From JBCCMF01 sp038747545 (GTDB lineage: Bacteria; Bacteroidota; Rhodothermia; Rhodothermales; JBCCMF01), in contig JBCDJT010000006.1 of assembly GCA_038747545.1 (NCBI GenBank), forward strand, positions 4,128-68,127: a stretch of 64,000 nucleotides of DNA. Reading direction: 5' to 3'. The notes beneath the pieces are model-generated. The model was not told the DNA's origin. It ran no database searches and was given only the letters and a program-made list of their open reading frames with translations. The position numbers were made by a program, and so were the translations under genes. Each line of letters opens with the position of its first letter. The stretch's first letter is position 1. Shown piece after piece: positions 18,403 through 27,070 of this stretch.

Positions 18403-19617
18403 ATGGCTACGTTTGCCCCCGTCGACGAACAGCTTGCGCACATTGAGCGCGGCGTAGAAGAAGTATTGCCCCGCGAAGCACTCGTCGAGAAGTTGAAGAA
18501 GGCGGAGAAGACGGGCGAGCCGCTCATCGTCAAGCTCGGCTGCGACCCCAGTCGCCCGGATCTGCACCTGGGCCACTCGGTGGTGCTGCGGAAGCTGCGG
18601 CAGTTCCAGGACCTCGGCCACCAAGCCATCCTCATCATCGGCGATTTCACGGGGATGATCGGCGACCCGAGCGGCAAGTCCAAGACGCGCCCCGCGCTGA
18701 CGTTCGAGGAGACGCGGGCCAACGGCGAGACGTACTTCGAGCAAGCCTCCAAAATCCTCGACCCCGACCGCACCATCATCCGCTACAACGGCGACTGGCT
18801 GGGGCAGATGACGTTCTCGGACGTCATCAAGCTGGCTGGGAAGTACACCGTGGCGCGCATGCTGGAGCGCGACGAGTTCAGTAACCGCTTCAAGAACGGC
18901 GAGGCCATCTCGATCCACGAGTTCCTGTACCCGCTGGCGCAAGCGCAAGACTCCGTCGAGCTCAAAGCCGACATCGAGCTGGGCGGGACCGACCAGAAGT
19001 TCAACCTGCTGGTCGGCCGCAGCATCCAGGAGTCGACGGGGCAGGAGCCGCAGGTGTGCATCACGCTGCCCATTCTGGAAGGCACCGACGGTGTGCAGAA
19101 GATGTCCAAGTCGCTCGACAACTACATCGGAATCGACGAGGCGCCAGAGCAGATGTACGGCAAGACGCTCTCCATCTCCGACGCGCTCATCTACCGCTAC
19201 TACGAGCTGGCCACCGATGCGCCCACCGACGACCTGCCGCGCCTGAAGGCCTACGCCGAGCAGGACCCGCGCAACGCCAAGCACGACCTGGCCTACACGA
19301 TCGTGCGGATGTACCACGGCGAGGACGCGGCCAAGGCGGCACGGTCGCACTTCGAGAAGACCGTCATCAACAAGGGCGTGCCGGATGAGATGCCCACCTT
19401 CACGCCAGAGACCGACGAGGTCGGCATCCTCGACTTGCTCACCAGCATCGGCTTCACCAAGTCGAACGGCGAGGCTCGCCGCCTCATCAAAGGCAACGCG
19501 GTCTCCATCGACGGCGAGAAAGTCCGCGATCCTTACCTGACGGTCACCTTAAGCGCACAGGCGCCCTTCGTGCTGAAAGCAGGGAAGCGCAAGTTCGCTC
19601 GCATCGTGGCAGCGTAG
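18403..19617 (+). CDS. tyrS: Tyrosine-tRNA ligase
   Basis: 404 residues. Charges tRNA-Tyr. The class I HIGH element is HLGHS near residue 57, followed by GDFTGMIGDPSGKSKTRP; KMSKS is exact near residue 232. The C-terminal ~65 residues form an S4-type RNA-binding domain (SNGEARRLIKGNAVSIDG). Length and the QDSVELKADIELGGTDQKFN segment fit the TyrZ/long-loop type. The 148-base upstream spacer shows no clear T-box or leader structure. Confidence 0.96.
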   Translation: MATFAPVDEQLAHIERGVEEVLPREALVEKLKKAEKTGEPLIVKLGCDPSRPDLHLGHSVVLRKLRQFQDLGHQAILIIGDFTGMIGDPSGKSKTRPALTFEETRANGETYFEQASKILDPDRTIIRYNGDWLGQMTFSDVIKLAGKYTVARMLERDEFSNRFKNGEAISIHEFLYPLAQAQDSVELKADIELGGTDQKFNLLVGRSIQESTGQEPQVCITLPILEGTDGVQKMSKSLDNYIGIDEAPEQMYGKTLSISDALIYRYYELATDAPTDDLPRLKAYAEQDPRNAKHDLAYTIVRMYHGEDAAKAARSHFEKTVINKGVPDEMPTFTPETDEVGILDLLTSIGFTKSNGEARRLIKGNAVSIDGEKVRDPYLTVTLSAQAPFVLKAGKRKFARIVAA

Positions 19618-19779
19618 TTGAGCACAGCCATCTCTGAAAGAGACTAGGCGGGAATTTGATGCGCGAAGCGGCGGGATTGAACCCCCAAACTGTTGAGTGT
19701 TTACCACGCCCTTACTCGTCATGAGGGCGGTTTCATGTGTACTGATTCAGCACGTCCTCGCCAGTCGCCCTCGTTGCTC

Positions 19780-20249
19780 ATGCGATCGCTTAGCATCACG
19801 TTTATCCTCGTAGCCGTGTTGTTCACGGGCTGCGACGTTTTGCCCGACATCAACGAAGGGCTGAGTGGAGCGACTGTACACTTCGCGGCACAGCATCCGC
19901 TGGCGTTCAGCATGCTCAACGTACCTGGTGCTCCAAACGCCGCATTGGTGCCCACGCAGGAAGACTGGAAGGCCTATCCGTGCATTACACACATGGCGGC
20001 GCGTCCGGTCCCGTATCCCGACAGCGTGGCGCTCATTGTAGATCACGGACCGCTTGTACGCACGATGGCGGCGCGTTCCGGCGGCTGGTGCTAAGAGACA
20101 ATACGCTACGGGTCTACACGGAGCCGCTTGTGCGCAATCAAGGTCCCACTTGCACGGCAGGCTTCCCGCTTTCGTACGTGGCTGTGGTCTCAGCGGACGA
20201 TCTGCCGCCTGCCGTCACCGTAGTTTACATGCCTCCACTTGAACAGTAA
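19780..20249 (+). pseudogene. Frameshifted lipoprotein gene
   Basis: The first frame starts at the ATG at 19780 with a lipoprotein signal (lipobox LFTGC) and runs to a stop at 20094, ending in SGGWC. A second frame open across 19980-20249 gives plausible protein after about 20085 (LRDNTLRVYTEPLVRNQG, then VAVVSADDLPPAV) up to a natural-looking end, PPLEQ. The composition suggests one ~155-residue lipoprotein broken by an indel between about 20065 and 20095. It could be a real mutation, a sequencing error, or two unrelated frames. Family not recognised. Confidence 0.5.
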
Positions 20250-20304
20250 GTCGGGTTCTTGCTTGGCAGCGCTGCGATGAGTCAGAGCGGCATTGCCGAG
20301 ACGC

Positions 20305-20694
20305 TTATCCGGCCACGAGTTGCTTGCCTACGATCGGGAGTTCAGCGCGGTGGTAGTACAGGGCGAAGGCGCTGCATGTGGCCACGACCAAGGCCAAGCC
20401 AAACAGCAGGCCCCCGTCATCCTGGACCACGATGCCGAGCACAGCCAAGTGGCTCATGATGGCCCCGCCCATGACGCCCAACGCGGCGAGTGCGCCTAGC
20501 GCGGCTGTTCTGGGCACGAGCAGCAGCACGGCTGCGATCAACTCGACGACGCCCGAGGCGATGCGGCCCCACGGCTCCACGCCCAGTTCCGAGAAGATAA
20601 AGACGCTCTCGGCAGCGCCCGTAAACTTGAAGAAGAGAGTCTGCAGCAGAATGACGGCGGCAACGATGCGCGCGATCCAATCGATGGTTTTCAT
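20305..20694 (-). CDS. DoxX-family membrane protein
   Basis: 129 residues with four predicted membrane helices (about residues 6-25, 45-62, 66-88, 95-113). The N-terminal IARIVAAVILLQTLFFKFTGAAE and the central GVVELIAAVLLLVPR are DoxX-like. Members are small quinone- or thiosulfate-linked or accessory membrane proteins; no specific role can be given. The start at 20694 is the only good ATG before helix 1. It is divergent from the GWxTD gene across a dyad-rich spacer. Confidence 0.75.
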   Translation of the reverse strand: MKTIDWIARIVAAVILLQTLFFKFTGAAESVFIFSELGVEPWGRIASGVVELIAAVLLLVPRTAALGALAALGVMGGAIMSHLAVLGIVVQDDGGLLFGLALVVATCSAFALYYHRAELPIVGKQLVAG

Positions 20695-20722
20695 GGCACT
20701 GGTAGGGCGTGAGGGGTTAGGT

Positions 20723-20808
20723 TGTCACGGGTTAGTGACGTACGTGGCGAAAATGTAACGCGTATGATGCCGGTGCGAAAGAAGCGTTACAGGGGTGTCA
20801 CGAGTTAG
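20723..20808. promoter_or_regulatory. Dyad-rich divergent control region
   Basis: Three elements lie here. GTCAC (20724-20728) and GTGAC (20735-20739) form an inverted pair 11 bases apart. TGTAACGC (20754-20761) and GCGTTACA (20784-20791) form an 8-base inverted pair 30 bases apart. TGTCACGGGTTAG (20723-20735) recurs with one change at 20796-20808. Spacings near whole helical turns suggest protein binding. It controls doxX, the GWxTD gene, or both. Confidence 0.5.
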
Positions 20809-20884
20809 GGTGAAAAGATGGCCTTGCCGAGGCACCTACTCGCGTATTGTATTTGACTAGAATCAAACAAGGTCAGTGGTGCTG

Positions 20885-23011
20885 ATGCGTGTGGTAATGC
20901 TGTTGTGGTGGTGCGTCTGTGTGCCAACGGTGTTGGGGCAGGGGCGGGCGTACGAGCGTGGCGAGCGCGCCTATGAGCGGAACGCGTATCAGGACGCCAT
21001 CGCGGCCTTTACCCAAGTCAAAGCTACCGATGCGTGCTACGCCGATGCGCAATATTGGCTGGCCCGCGCCTACTTGATGGTAGATCCGCCGCAATTGCGA
21101 GAAGCGAAGGCGGCTTCACGCATCGCCTACAACGCCGACAAGCGAAATGACGACTACCGGGCCCTCAGTCTGCTGCTGTCCCGGGAGCGAGGCAACGGGT
21201 TTCTGCCGCTGTTCAAGCAGGTGCGCATGGAGATCATTGCCCGGCGCATCCTGCGACGCGACTCCACAAATGCCGTCGCCCACCTCGTCATAGGCGCGCG
21301 CAACGCCGAAGACTACACGTTCGCCTACAGCAGCGTATCGCTCCAAGACCGCGGCGGTTCGCTGATGGACAACCAGGGCGAGCGCGTTGAGGACTTGCTG
21401 ACACGAGGCGTCGCCAATGTGCGAAACGGTGTGGCGCTGGATCAGCGGACGGACGAGATCATCGAGGCGACGAGCCGCGTGGCACTGGATCGCCGCCGCT
21501 ACGTGCGGGCGTACGCCTACTTGCTACGCGCGGCAAAGCTAGACCCCACGCTGCGCGATCCCTACCCCGAGCTGATGCGCATCATCGCTATGGCCGACCG
21601 CTACGCGGATGCCGAGCCGCTGCTCGATGCGATGGCCATCCATTATCAAAACACGGCCGAGTATTGGCTCTACCGCGGGTTGGTCGCCGCAGAGGCCGAG
21701 CGCTACGAAGCAGCCGAGCGCGCCTTTGGCGAGGCTCGCGTGCGCCTAGGGGAGGACGAGTGGCAAGCGTTCAACAACCCGTCGGCGTTCTACGAGGCGG
21801 GGACGCCCGAAGCCAACGCGGCGTATTGGGCCAGCCAGGACCCCCGGTTTCTCACCAGCTACAACGAACGCCTGCTCATCCACTATGCCCGCCTCGTCTA
21901 CGCCGACCTCCGCTTCGGCGACATGTTCGGCAAATACCGCGGGTGGGAGACCGAGCCGGGGCAAGTCGTGGTCCGCTACGGGCGGCCCGTGAAAGAGATC
22001 AACCTGCAAGACCGCTTCGACCGCTTTGTCACATTGCGCTACGACGATGAACTCGTCTTTACGTTCATGGATCTCGCCAAGGCGGGCAAGCTCACGTTCT
22101 TCTCGCCCAAAGCTAGCTCCTTCAGCGGTCGCCCAGACTTCGACATGTGGAAGGGCGACATGACGTTGCGCTCGAAAGAGCTCTTTGAGGATTTCCCCGA
22201 CCGTATCGAAAACGACAAGCTCGCGAGCATTCCCTTCCCATACCTCGTCAACCGTTTGCGCGGAGACAACGGGCAGGCCGTGTTGTGGGTGCCTGTGGGC
22301 GTCGTGGTCAACACGTTCCGGCGCACGCCCAAGCGCGGTGCGGTAACGTTGGTCGATGGAGGGCAAGGCATCGTAGCCCAGGCCTTCGAACTGGCCCCGC
22401 TAGACCCGAGTCGGACCGAACGGCTGTATGCACAAGGCACGCTGTTCGTAGACAACTACCAACTCAGCGCGCCGCCCGGCGACTATGAGATGGCTGTCGA
22501 GTTCGAGGTAGAAACGCCCGACCCGCTCGTCGCCTTCGACCGCACCAGCGTCAAGGTGCCAGATTACTCGGGGGAGGGACTGTCGGCCTCTGATCTCGTC
22601 CTCGCATACTTAATCGATGAAGACAGTGGAGGCAGTGGGGGCGCCCTCGGCAGCGTATCGCGACGTGGCTACACCATCGACCTGGCACCATGGGGCATAT
22701 TCACGGTCGGGCAGCCGTTGTATCTCTATTTCGAGCTGTACAACCTCGGGCTGAACGAGGGCGGCGAGGGGCGCTATGATGTAGAGGCCGTCATTCAGAA
22801 GCGCACCGAGCGCCGTCGTCTGTTCGGTCGCCGCGATGATAGCGCCGTCAGCGTCCGCACGCAGCAGCGCATCTCAAGCACGGATGTCGGCGACTTTCTG
22901 ATCCTAGACACGAGCGATCAAGAGCCGGGGCTGTACACCGTCCGCGTGGAAGTGCGCGACCGCGAGACAGGCCAGCGCGTGGAGATGGAGCGGCAGATCC
23001 GGCTGGAGTAG
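20885..23011 (+). CDS. GWxTD-domain protein with TPR-like repeats
   Basis: 708 residues. Signal peptide up to VLGQ (~residue 18). Residues ~20-310 are helical and TPR-like (YERGERAYERNAYQDAIAAF and similar pairs). The GWxTD domain follows: AYWASQDPRFLTSYNERL, HYARLVYADLRFG, then RGWETEPGQVVVRYGRP near residue 360. A beta-rich C-terminal half completes it. Family known from Bacteroidota and Acidobacteriota, no established function. The ATG at 20885 is chosen over GTGs at 20876 and 20879. Cell-envelope location is inferred from the signal peptide. Confidence 0.8.
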   Translation: MRVVMLLWWCVCVPTVLGQGRAYERGERAYERNAYQDAIAAFTQVKATDACYADAQYWLARAYLMVDPPQLREAKAASRIAYNADKRNDDYRALSLLLSRERGNGFLPLFKQVRMEIIARRILRRDSTNAVAHLVIGARNAEDYTFAYSSVSLQDRGGSLMDNQGERVEDLLTRGVANVRNGVALDQRTDEIIEATSRVALDRRRYVRAYAYLLRAAKLDPTLRDPYPELMRIIAMADRYADAEPLLDAMAIHYQNTAEYWLYRGLVAAEAERYEAAERAFGEARVRLGEDEWQAFNNPSAFYEAGTPEANAAYWASQDPRFLTSYNERLLIHYARLVYADLRFGDMFGKYRGWETEPGQVVVRYGRPVKEINLQDRFDRFVTLRYDDELVFTFMDLAKAGKLTFFSPKASSFSGRPDFDMWKGDMTLRSKELFEDFPDRIENDKLASIPFPYLVNRLRGDNGQAVLWVPVGVVVNTFRRTPKRGAVTLVDGGQGIVAQAFELAPLDPSRTERLYAQGTLFVDNYQLSAPPGDYEMAVEFEVETPDPLVAFDRTSVKVPDYSGEGLSASDLVLAYLIDEDSGGSGGALGSVSRRGYTIDLAPWGIFTVGQPLYLYFELYNLGLNEGGEGRYDVEAVIQKRTERRRLFGRRDDSAVSVRTQQRISSTDVGDFLILDTSDQEPGLYTVRVEVRDRETGQRVEMERQIRLE

Positions 23012-23085
23012 AAGCAAAACAGTCGTAACTCTTGGGCAGCGGAGGGCGTACCTTGCCGCCGCCTGTTCACCAAGCCCACGAAGCC

Positions 23086-23886
23086 GTGCTCTACCAAGTC
23101 GATGCATTCACGAAGCAACCGTTCCGAGGCAATCCGGCAGGCGTGATGGTGCTGGAAGACGCCATCGCGGAGGCGAGGATGCAGCACATCGCGGCCGAGA
23201 TGAACCTCGCTGAGACCGCGTTTCTGGTCAAGCGGGCGCCGCACCGCTACCACCTGCGCTGGTTCACGCCGACCGTCGAAGTCGAACTGTGTGGCCATGC
23301 CACTCTAGCGAGCGCGCACATCTTGTGGGAGCATGGGCATGTGCCAGCCGAGGAGACCATCGTCTTCGACACGCTCAGCGGTGCCCTGATGGCTACACCC
23401 CACGACGGTCAGATTCAGCTCGACTTTCCCGCTACGCCACCCCAGCCCGCACTGCTTCCCAATGGCGTGCTCGAATGCCTCGGCCTCGCTGATCCGCTAT
23501 ACACAGGCGAATCGGTGTTCGATCAGTTCATCGAGGTCGCCTCAGAAGAGATCCTGCACAGCTTGCGGCCCAGCCTGAGTCGCTTGCGGGCTCTCCACCT
23601 AGAAAGCAAGACGCGTGGCGTCATCGTGACGTGCAAGGCCGCGCACTCAGGTGCGGACTTCATGTCGCGGTTCTTCGCGCCAGCCGCTGGGGTCGACGAA
23701 GATCCCGTGACGGGGTCGGCGCACTGCGCGCTCGCGCCGTACTGGGTGGGGCAACTTGGCCGCAACCCGCTTATCGGCTACCAAGCCTCCAAGCGAGGCG
23801 GGACGGTCAACGTGGAGACCAAGCGTGACCGCGTGCTCCTGCGCGGCAACGCTGTCACTGTTTTCGAGCTCAACGTCTTGGTCTAG
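23086..23886 (+). CDS. PhzF-family isomerase/epimerase
   Basis: 266 residues. PhzF-like two-fold diaminopimelate-epimerase fold: YQVDAFTKQPFRGNPAGV at the N-terminus, NLAETAFL with the catalytic Glu, TPTVEVELCGHATLAS, and DPVTGSAHCALAPYW near the C-terminus. The precise substrate is unknown; phenazine genes are absent. The GTG at 23086 is chosen because the family starts right before the xVDAF strand; TTG codons at 23032 and 23053 are alternatives. Its TAG stop lies at the edge of a MITE-like element. Confidence 0.85.
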   Translation: MLYQVDAFTKQPFRGNPAGVMVLEDAIAEARMQHIAAEMNLAETAFLVKRAPHRYHLRWFTPTVEVELCGHATLASAHILWEHGHVPAEETIVFDTLSGALMATPHDGQIQLDFPATPPQPALLPNGVLECLGLADPLYTGESVFDQFIEVASEEILHSLRPSLSRLRALHLESKTRGVIVTCKAAHSGADFMSRFFAPAAGVDEDPVTGSAHCALAPYWVGQLGRNPLIGYQASKRGGTVNVETKRDRVLLRGNAVTVFELNVLV

Positions 23887-24049
23887 TGCTGCCTCAAACA
23901 TGGTGTTTGGATTCGTGGCGTCCCTTTTGCCCCCCACCAGCGTTCCCTGCCCTCGCCATATCTACGGATATGACTGCGGTCAGGCGCCTTGATGGAGGCC
24001 AAAATGGCCAGCCTCTCGGTCCGAACGTGCGTACTTGAGGCAGCACTAG
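23883..24049. mobile_element. MITE-like element with 15-bp inverted termini
   Basis: CTAGTGCTGCCTCAA (23883-23897) is repeated as its exact reverse complement at 24035-24049, bounding 167 bases with no coding capacity for a transposase. CTAG at both outer ends can be read as a 4-base target duplication with 11-base terminal repeats inside. IS5-type elements are known to duplicate YTAR targets, which CTAG fits. Inside is a further small hairpin, CATATC-TACG-GATATG. Best read as a non-autonomous or deleted insertion sequence. Confidence 0.65.
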
Positions 24050-24248
24050 TGGCCCGATGTTGTGCATGATTACGCTTTTAGGTGTAGTTGGAACTGGAGG
24101 CGCCGAGGGGCGAACAAGAAGCCTCACTTTCTTTATTCGGATGGCGTATCTTCCGATATCATCGCTGCACTCATCACCCACCGCACGCTGCACCTGACTG
24201 CTGGATACCACTCACTGTTACTATTCGTCATCCAGCGATGCATTCCGC
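24050..24248. other. Spacer before the PorV-like gene
   Basis: Together with the MITE-like element this makes a 362-base gap between phzF and the PorV-like gene. The stretch is AT-richer than its neighbours and includes the likely promoter of the PorV-like gene, but I see no convincing -33/-7 pair, ORF or hairpin. Confidence 0.4.
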
Positions 24249-25370
24249 ATGCGTAATCCCATGATTTCAACTCGCTTCCTGGGCCAGTGCGGCCTGGCTG
24301 TGCTTCTCCTCGGATTGCTCGTGCTTCCCGCACAGGCGCAGCGCGTCGCCAAGTACGGCGCCGATTTCCTCGGCGATGGCGTCGGTGGTCGGGCGCTCGG
24401 GATGGGCGGTGCGTACGTCGGGCTCGTAAACGATGTCACGGCGGGCTACTGGAACAGCGCCGGGCTCAGCGCACTCCAGTACCCTGAGGTTGCCTACATG
24501 CATGCCGAGCGCTTTGCGGGCGTCGTCTCGTTCGATTACGCCAGCGCCGCCTTCCCCGTCAGCAGCCGCTCTACGATTGGCATCTCGTACTTCCGCAGCG
24601 GCGTTAACGACATCAAGAATACGCTGGACGCCTGGGACCCCGAGCGCGACCAGCCACGCCCCGATGCCGAGTCGCGCATCCGCAGCTTCTCCGCTGCCGA
24701 CGCCGCCTTCTACGTCAGCTATGCGCGCAACCTGAACGGCCCGCTCAACCTGGGCGTGACCGCCAAGCTCATCCGCCGCACCATCGGCGACTTCGCCGAC
24801 GCGTGGGGCTACAGCTTCGACGTCGCCCTGCAGTACCGCACCCAGCGCTTCGTGGTCGGCGCCAACGTGCAGGACGTCTCCACGATGCTGCAGACCTGGA
24901 GCATCAACGACGCGTCGCTGGCCAACCTGGAGACGGTGTACGACACCACGCTGCCCGAGGGCGGCACCGAGCTCGTGCTGCCTGTAGCCCGCCTGGGCTC
25001 GGGGTACATCCTGCCGATGGGGCTCAACTCGCTGACCCTTGGCTTCGACCTCGATGTCGCCTTCGACGGCACGCAGGCCTTCGCCATCAACACGGGCGAT
25101 CTGTCGTATCATCCCCGCGTGGGCGCAGAGTTCAGCGTCCGCGACGTCGTTGCCTTCCGCGCGGGTATCAGCCGCGTCACCAACAGCGAGCGCTACGGCT
25201 TCGACGTCACGCCGACCGCAGGCGTCGGGCTGCGCATCAGCCAGTTCGCCATCGACTACGGCTTCGGCGACTTCGCGGGGTTGACCTCCGATCTCGGCTT
25301 CTCGCACCGCCTCTCGGCGCAGCTCACGCTGGAGCAGCCACGCATGAAGCGCAAAGAGCCCGAGAACTAG
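24249..25370 (+). CDS. PorV/PorQ-family outer-membrane protein
   Basis: 373 residues. Signal peptide ends near QAQ (residue ~31). The first mature segment, with GGRALGMGGAYVGLVNDV and AGYWNSAGLSAL, is the hallmark of the PorV/PorQ (UPF0164-like) beta-barrel family related to FadL. PorV shuttles type IX cargo to the surface sortase PorU; PorQ is a relative. Two T9SS-tailed proteins are encoded in this window, which fits. Start at 24249 or the in-frame ATG at 24261. Confidence 0.8.
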   Translation: MRNPMISTRFLGQCGLAVLLLGLLVLPAQAQRVAKYGADFLGDGVGGRALGMGGAYVGLVNDVTAGYWNSAGLSALQYPEVAYMHAERFAGVVSFDYASAAFPVSSRSTIGISYFRSGVNDIKNTLDAWDPERDQPRPDAESRIRSFSAADAAFYVSYARNLNGPLNLGVTAKLIRRTIGDFADAWGYSFDVALQYRTQRFVVGANVQDVSTMLQTWSINDASLANLETVYDTTLPEGGTELVLPVARLGSGYILPMGLNSLTLGFDLDVAFDGTQAFAINTGDLSYHPRVGAEFSVRDVVAFRAGISRVTNSERYGFDVTPTAGVGLRISQFAIDYGFGDFAGLTSDLGFSHRLSAQLTLEQPRMKRKEPEN

Positions 25371-25374
25371 GCGT

Positions 25375-26364
25375 ATGGCTCTAGCGCGTGATGGCACCCC
25401 GAGCGATGCTCAGGCCAACGCCCTCGTCTTCCTGATCCCGATCTACAACGACTGGGACGCCGCGCAGCACCTCGCCCGCGACATCGACGCCCTAGGCTTG
25501 GACGCGCCCGTCTGGCTCTACTTCATCGACGATGCCTCGCAACAGCCTCGCCCATCCACGTTTGGGCAAGAGATTCGGGCAGATGTCAACGTGCTGCGCC
25601 TGCAGACCAACCTCGGCCACCAGAAAGCTATCGCCGTCGGGTTAGCCTACGTACATGAGCATGTGGCAGGCGTCCGCGCCGTGGTGGTCATGGATGGCGA
25701 TGGCGAGGACCGCCCGTCCGACGTGCCCCGCTTGCTGGAGGCGTTTGATGCGCACGATGGGCAGCAGATCGTGTTCGCGGCTCGCGCCAAGCGTACCGAG
25801 GGCACGCGCTTCAAGGTGATGTACCACGTGTACAAAGCCGTACACCGCGTGGCCACGGGGCAGGGCGTGAAGGTGGGTAACTTCAGCGTGATCCCCGCGC
25901 GTTACCTGCCCAGCCTCGCCGTGATGTCGGACGTGTGGATTCACTACGCTGCGGCGGTCTTCAAGTCCAAGCTTCCCTACGCTGTCGTCCCCGCCGACCG
26001 GGGCGAGCGCTACGCGGGGAAGTCGAAGATGAACCTGAGCTCGCTGATCGTCCATGGGCTCAGCGCGCTCTCCGTCTACAGCGAGCGCATCGGCGTACGG
26101 ATGCTAGAGGCCAGCGCGTGGATCTTTGGCGGGCTCTTCCTGACGCTCGTGGGGCTGTTTGTCGCCTCCCTCATCGACCCCGCCGTCGACGCTGTGGGCG
26201 GTGCGGTGCTGCTCGGCATCGCGTTCGTGATCCTGTTGCAGTTCGGGCTGCTGGCGCTCGTTTTCGTCTTCTTGACGCTTGGCAACCGCTCGCGCACGAC
26301 CATGCTGCCCATCCGCGACTACGCCTTCTTCGTCGAAGGTTGCGAGGCCATCCATGCCGACTGA
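25375..26364 (+). CDS. Family 2 glycosyltransferase, membrane anchored
   Basis: 329 residues. GT-A fold like dolichol-phosphate mannose synthase/ArnC: FLIPIYNDWDAA, FIDDASQQ, NLGHQKAIAVGL and the DxD element VVMDGDGED at residues ~103-111. Two C-terminal membrane helices (~residues 245-300) would anchor it to the inner membrane. It begins 4 bases after the PorV-like gene and overlaps the next methyltransferase by 11 bases, so the three are likely one transcript. Probable substrate is a polyprenyl-phosphate; the sugar is unknown. Confidence 0.85.
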   Translation: MALARDGTPSDAQANALVFLIPIYNDWDAAQHLARDIDALGLDAPVWLYFIDDASQQPRPSTFGQEIRADVNVLRLQTNLGHQKAIAVGLAYVHEHVAGVRAVVVMDGDGEDRPSDVPRLLEAFDAHDGQQIVFAARAKRTEGTRFKVMYHVYKAVHRVATGQGVKVGNFSVIPARYLPSLAVMSDVWIHYAAAVFKSKLPYAVVPADRGERYAGKSKMNLSSLIVHGLSALSVYSERIGVRMLEASAWIFGGLFLTLVGLFVASLIDPAVDAVGGAVLLGIAFVILLQFGLLALVFVFLTLGNRSRTTMLPIRDYAFFVEGCEAIHAD

Positions 26365-27070
26365 CGCCGGATACACGTACGAAGGCACCGAGCTCGATCT
26401 GTTTGCCGAGGCGCATAACTGGAAGGCGTATTGGCTGAAGCAGATCGCGCGATACATGCGCGGTCGCGTGCTCGAGGTGGGGGCAGGGCAGGGGACTAAC
26501 ACGGGAGCGTTTCTGAACTTGCCTAGCGTGGATGAGGTCACCTGCCTGGAGCCGGATGCGCAGCTGCTTGAAACGCTGCAGCTGGCCCATCCCGCCGTCG
26601 ATGCCCGCGTGGGAACGTTGGCCAACCTGGACGCCAAGGCCGCGTTCGACACCATCGTCTACATCGACGTCCTTGAACACATCGAAGACGACAGTAGTGA
26701 GCTGAAACGTGCGGCGATGCATCTGGCCTCTGGCGGCCACCTCATCGTGTTGAGCCCTGCGCATCCGTGGCTGTTCACGCCCTTCGACGCGGCCATCGGT
26801 CACTACCGTCGGTACACCAAGCCGATGCTGCGCGCGATCACACCACCCATGCTACAGATGGTGGAGAGCTTCTACCTCGACAGCGTGGGGATGGTGCTGG
26901 CGTCCGCGGCGAACAAGCTGCTCCTCAAGCAAGCCGCGCCTACGCCGGGACAGATCGCGTTGTGGGACCGGGTCATGGTGCCCATGTCGCGGCTGGTTGA
27001 TCCGTTATTGCAAAGAAAAACAGGCAAAACGGTGGTAGGCGTGTGGACGCCTCAGCGCGACGGCGCGTAG
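26354..27070 (+). CDS. Class I SAM-dependent methyltransferase
   Basis: 238 residues. Motif I is RVLEVGAGQGTNTGAFL (residues ~37-53); the acidic motif and IVYIDVLEHIEDD follow, then GGHLIVLSPAHPWLFTPFD and HYRRYTKPML. This layout is common in glycan or lipid-sugar methyltransferases adjacent to GT2 genes. The ATG at 26354 overlaps the glycosyltransferase end by 11 bases, implying coupled function. Its last 19 bases overlap the convergent lipoprotein gene. Confidence 0.8.
   Translation: MPTDAGYTYEGTELDLFAEAHNWKAYWLKQIARYMRGRVLEVGAGQGTNTGAFLNLPSVDEVTCLEPDAQLLETLQLAHPAVDARVGTLANLDAKAAFDTIVYIDVLEHIEDDSSELKRAAMHLASGGHLIVLSPAHPWLFTPFDAAIGHYRRYTKPMLRAITPPMLQMVESFYLDSVGMVLASAANKLLLKQAAPTPGQIALWDRVMVPMSRLVDPLLQRKTGKTVVGVWTPQRDGA

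Noticed and set aside
19650..19720. Possible tRNA on the minus strand
   Set aside because: T-arm-like bases are present but the acceptor and T stems do not pair, so it is not a functional tRNA.
24267..25397. 376-codon open frame opposite the PorV-like gene
   Set aside because: The PorV-like frame has a signal peptide and family motifs; this one does not.
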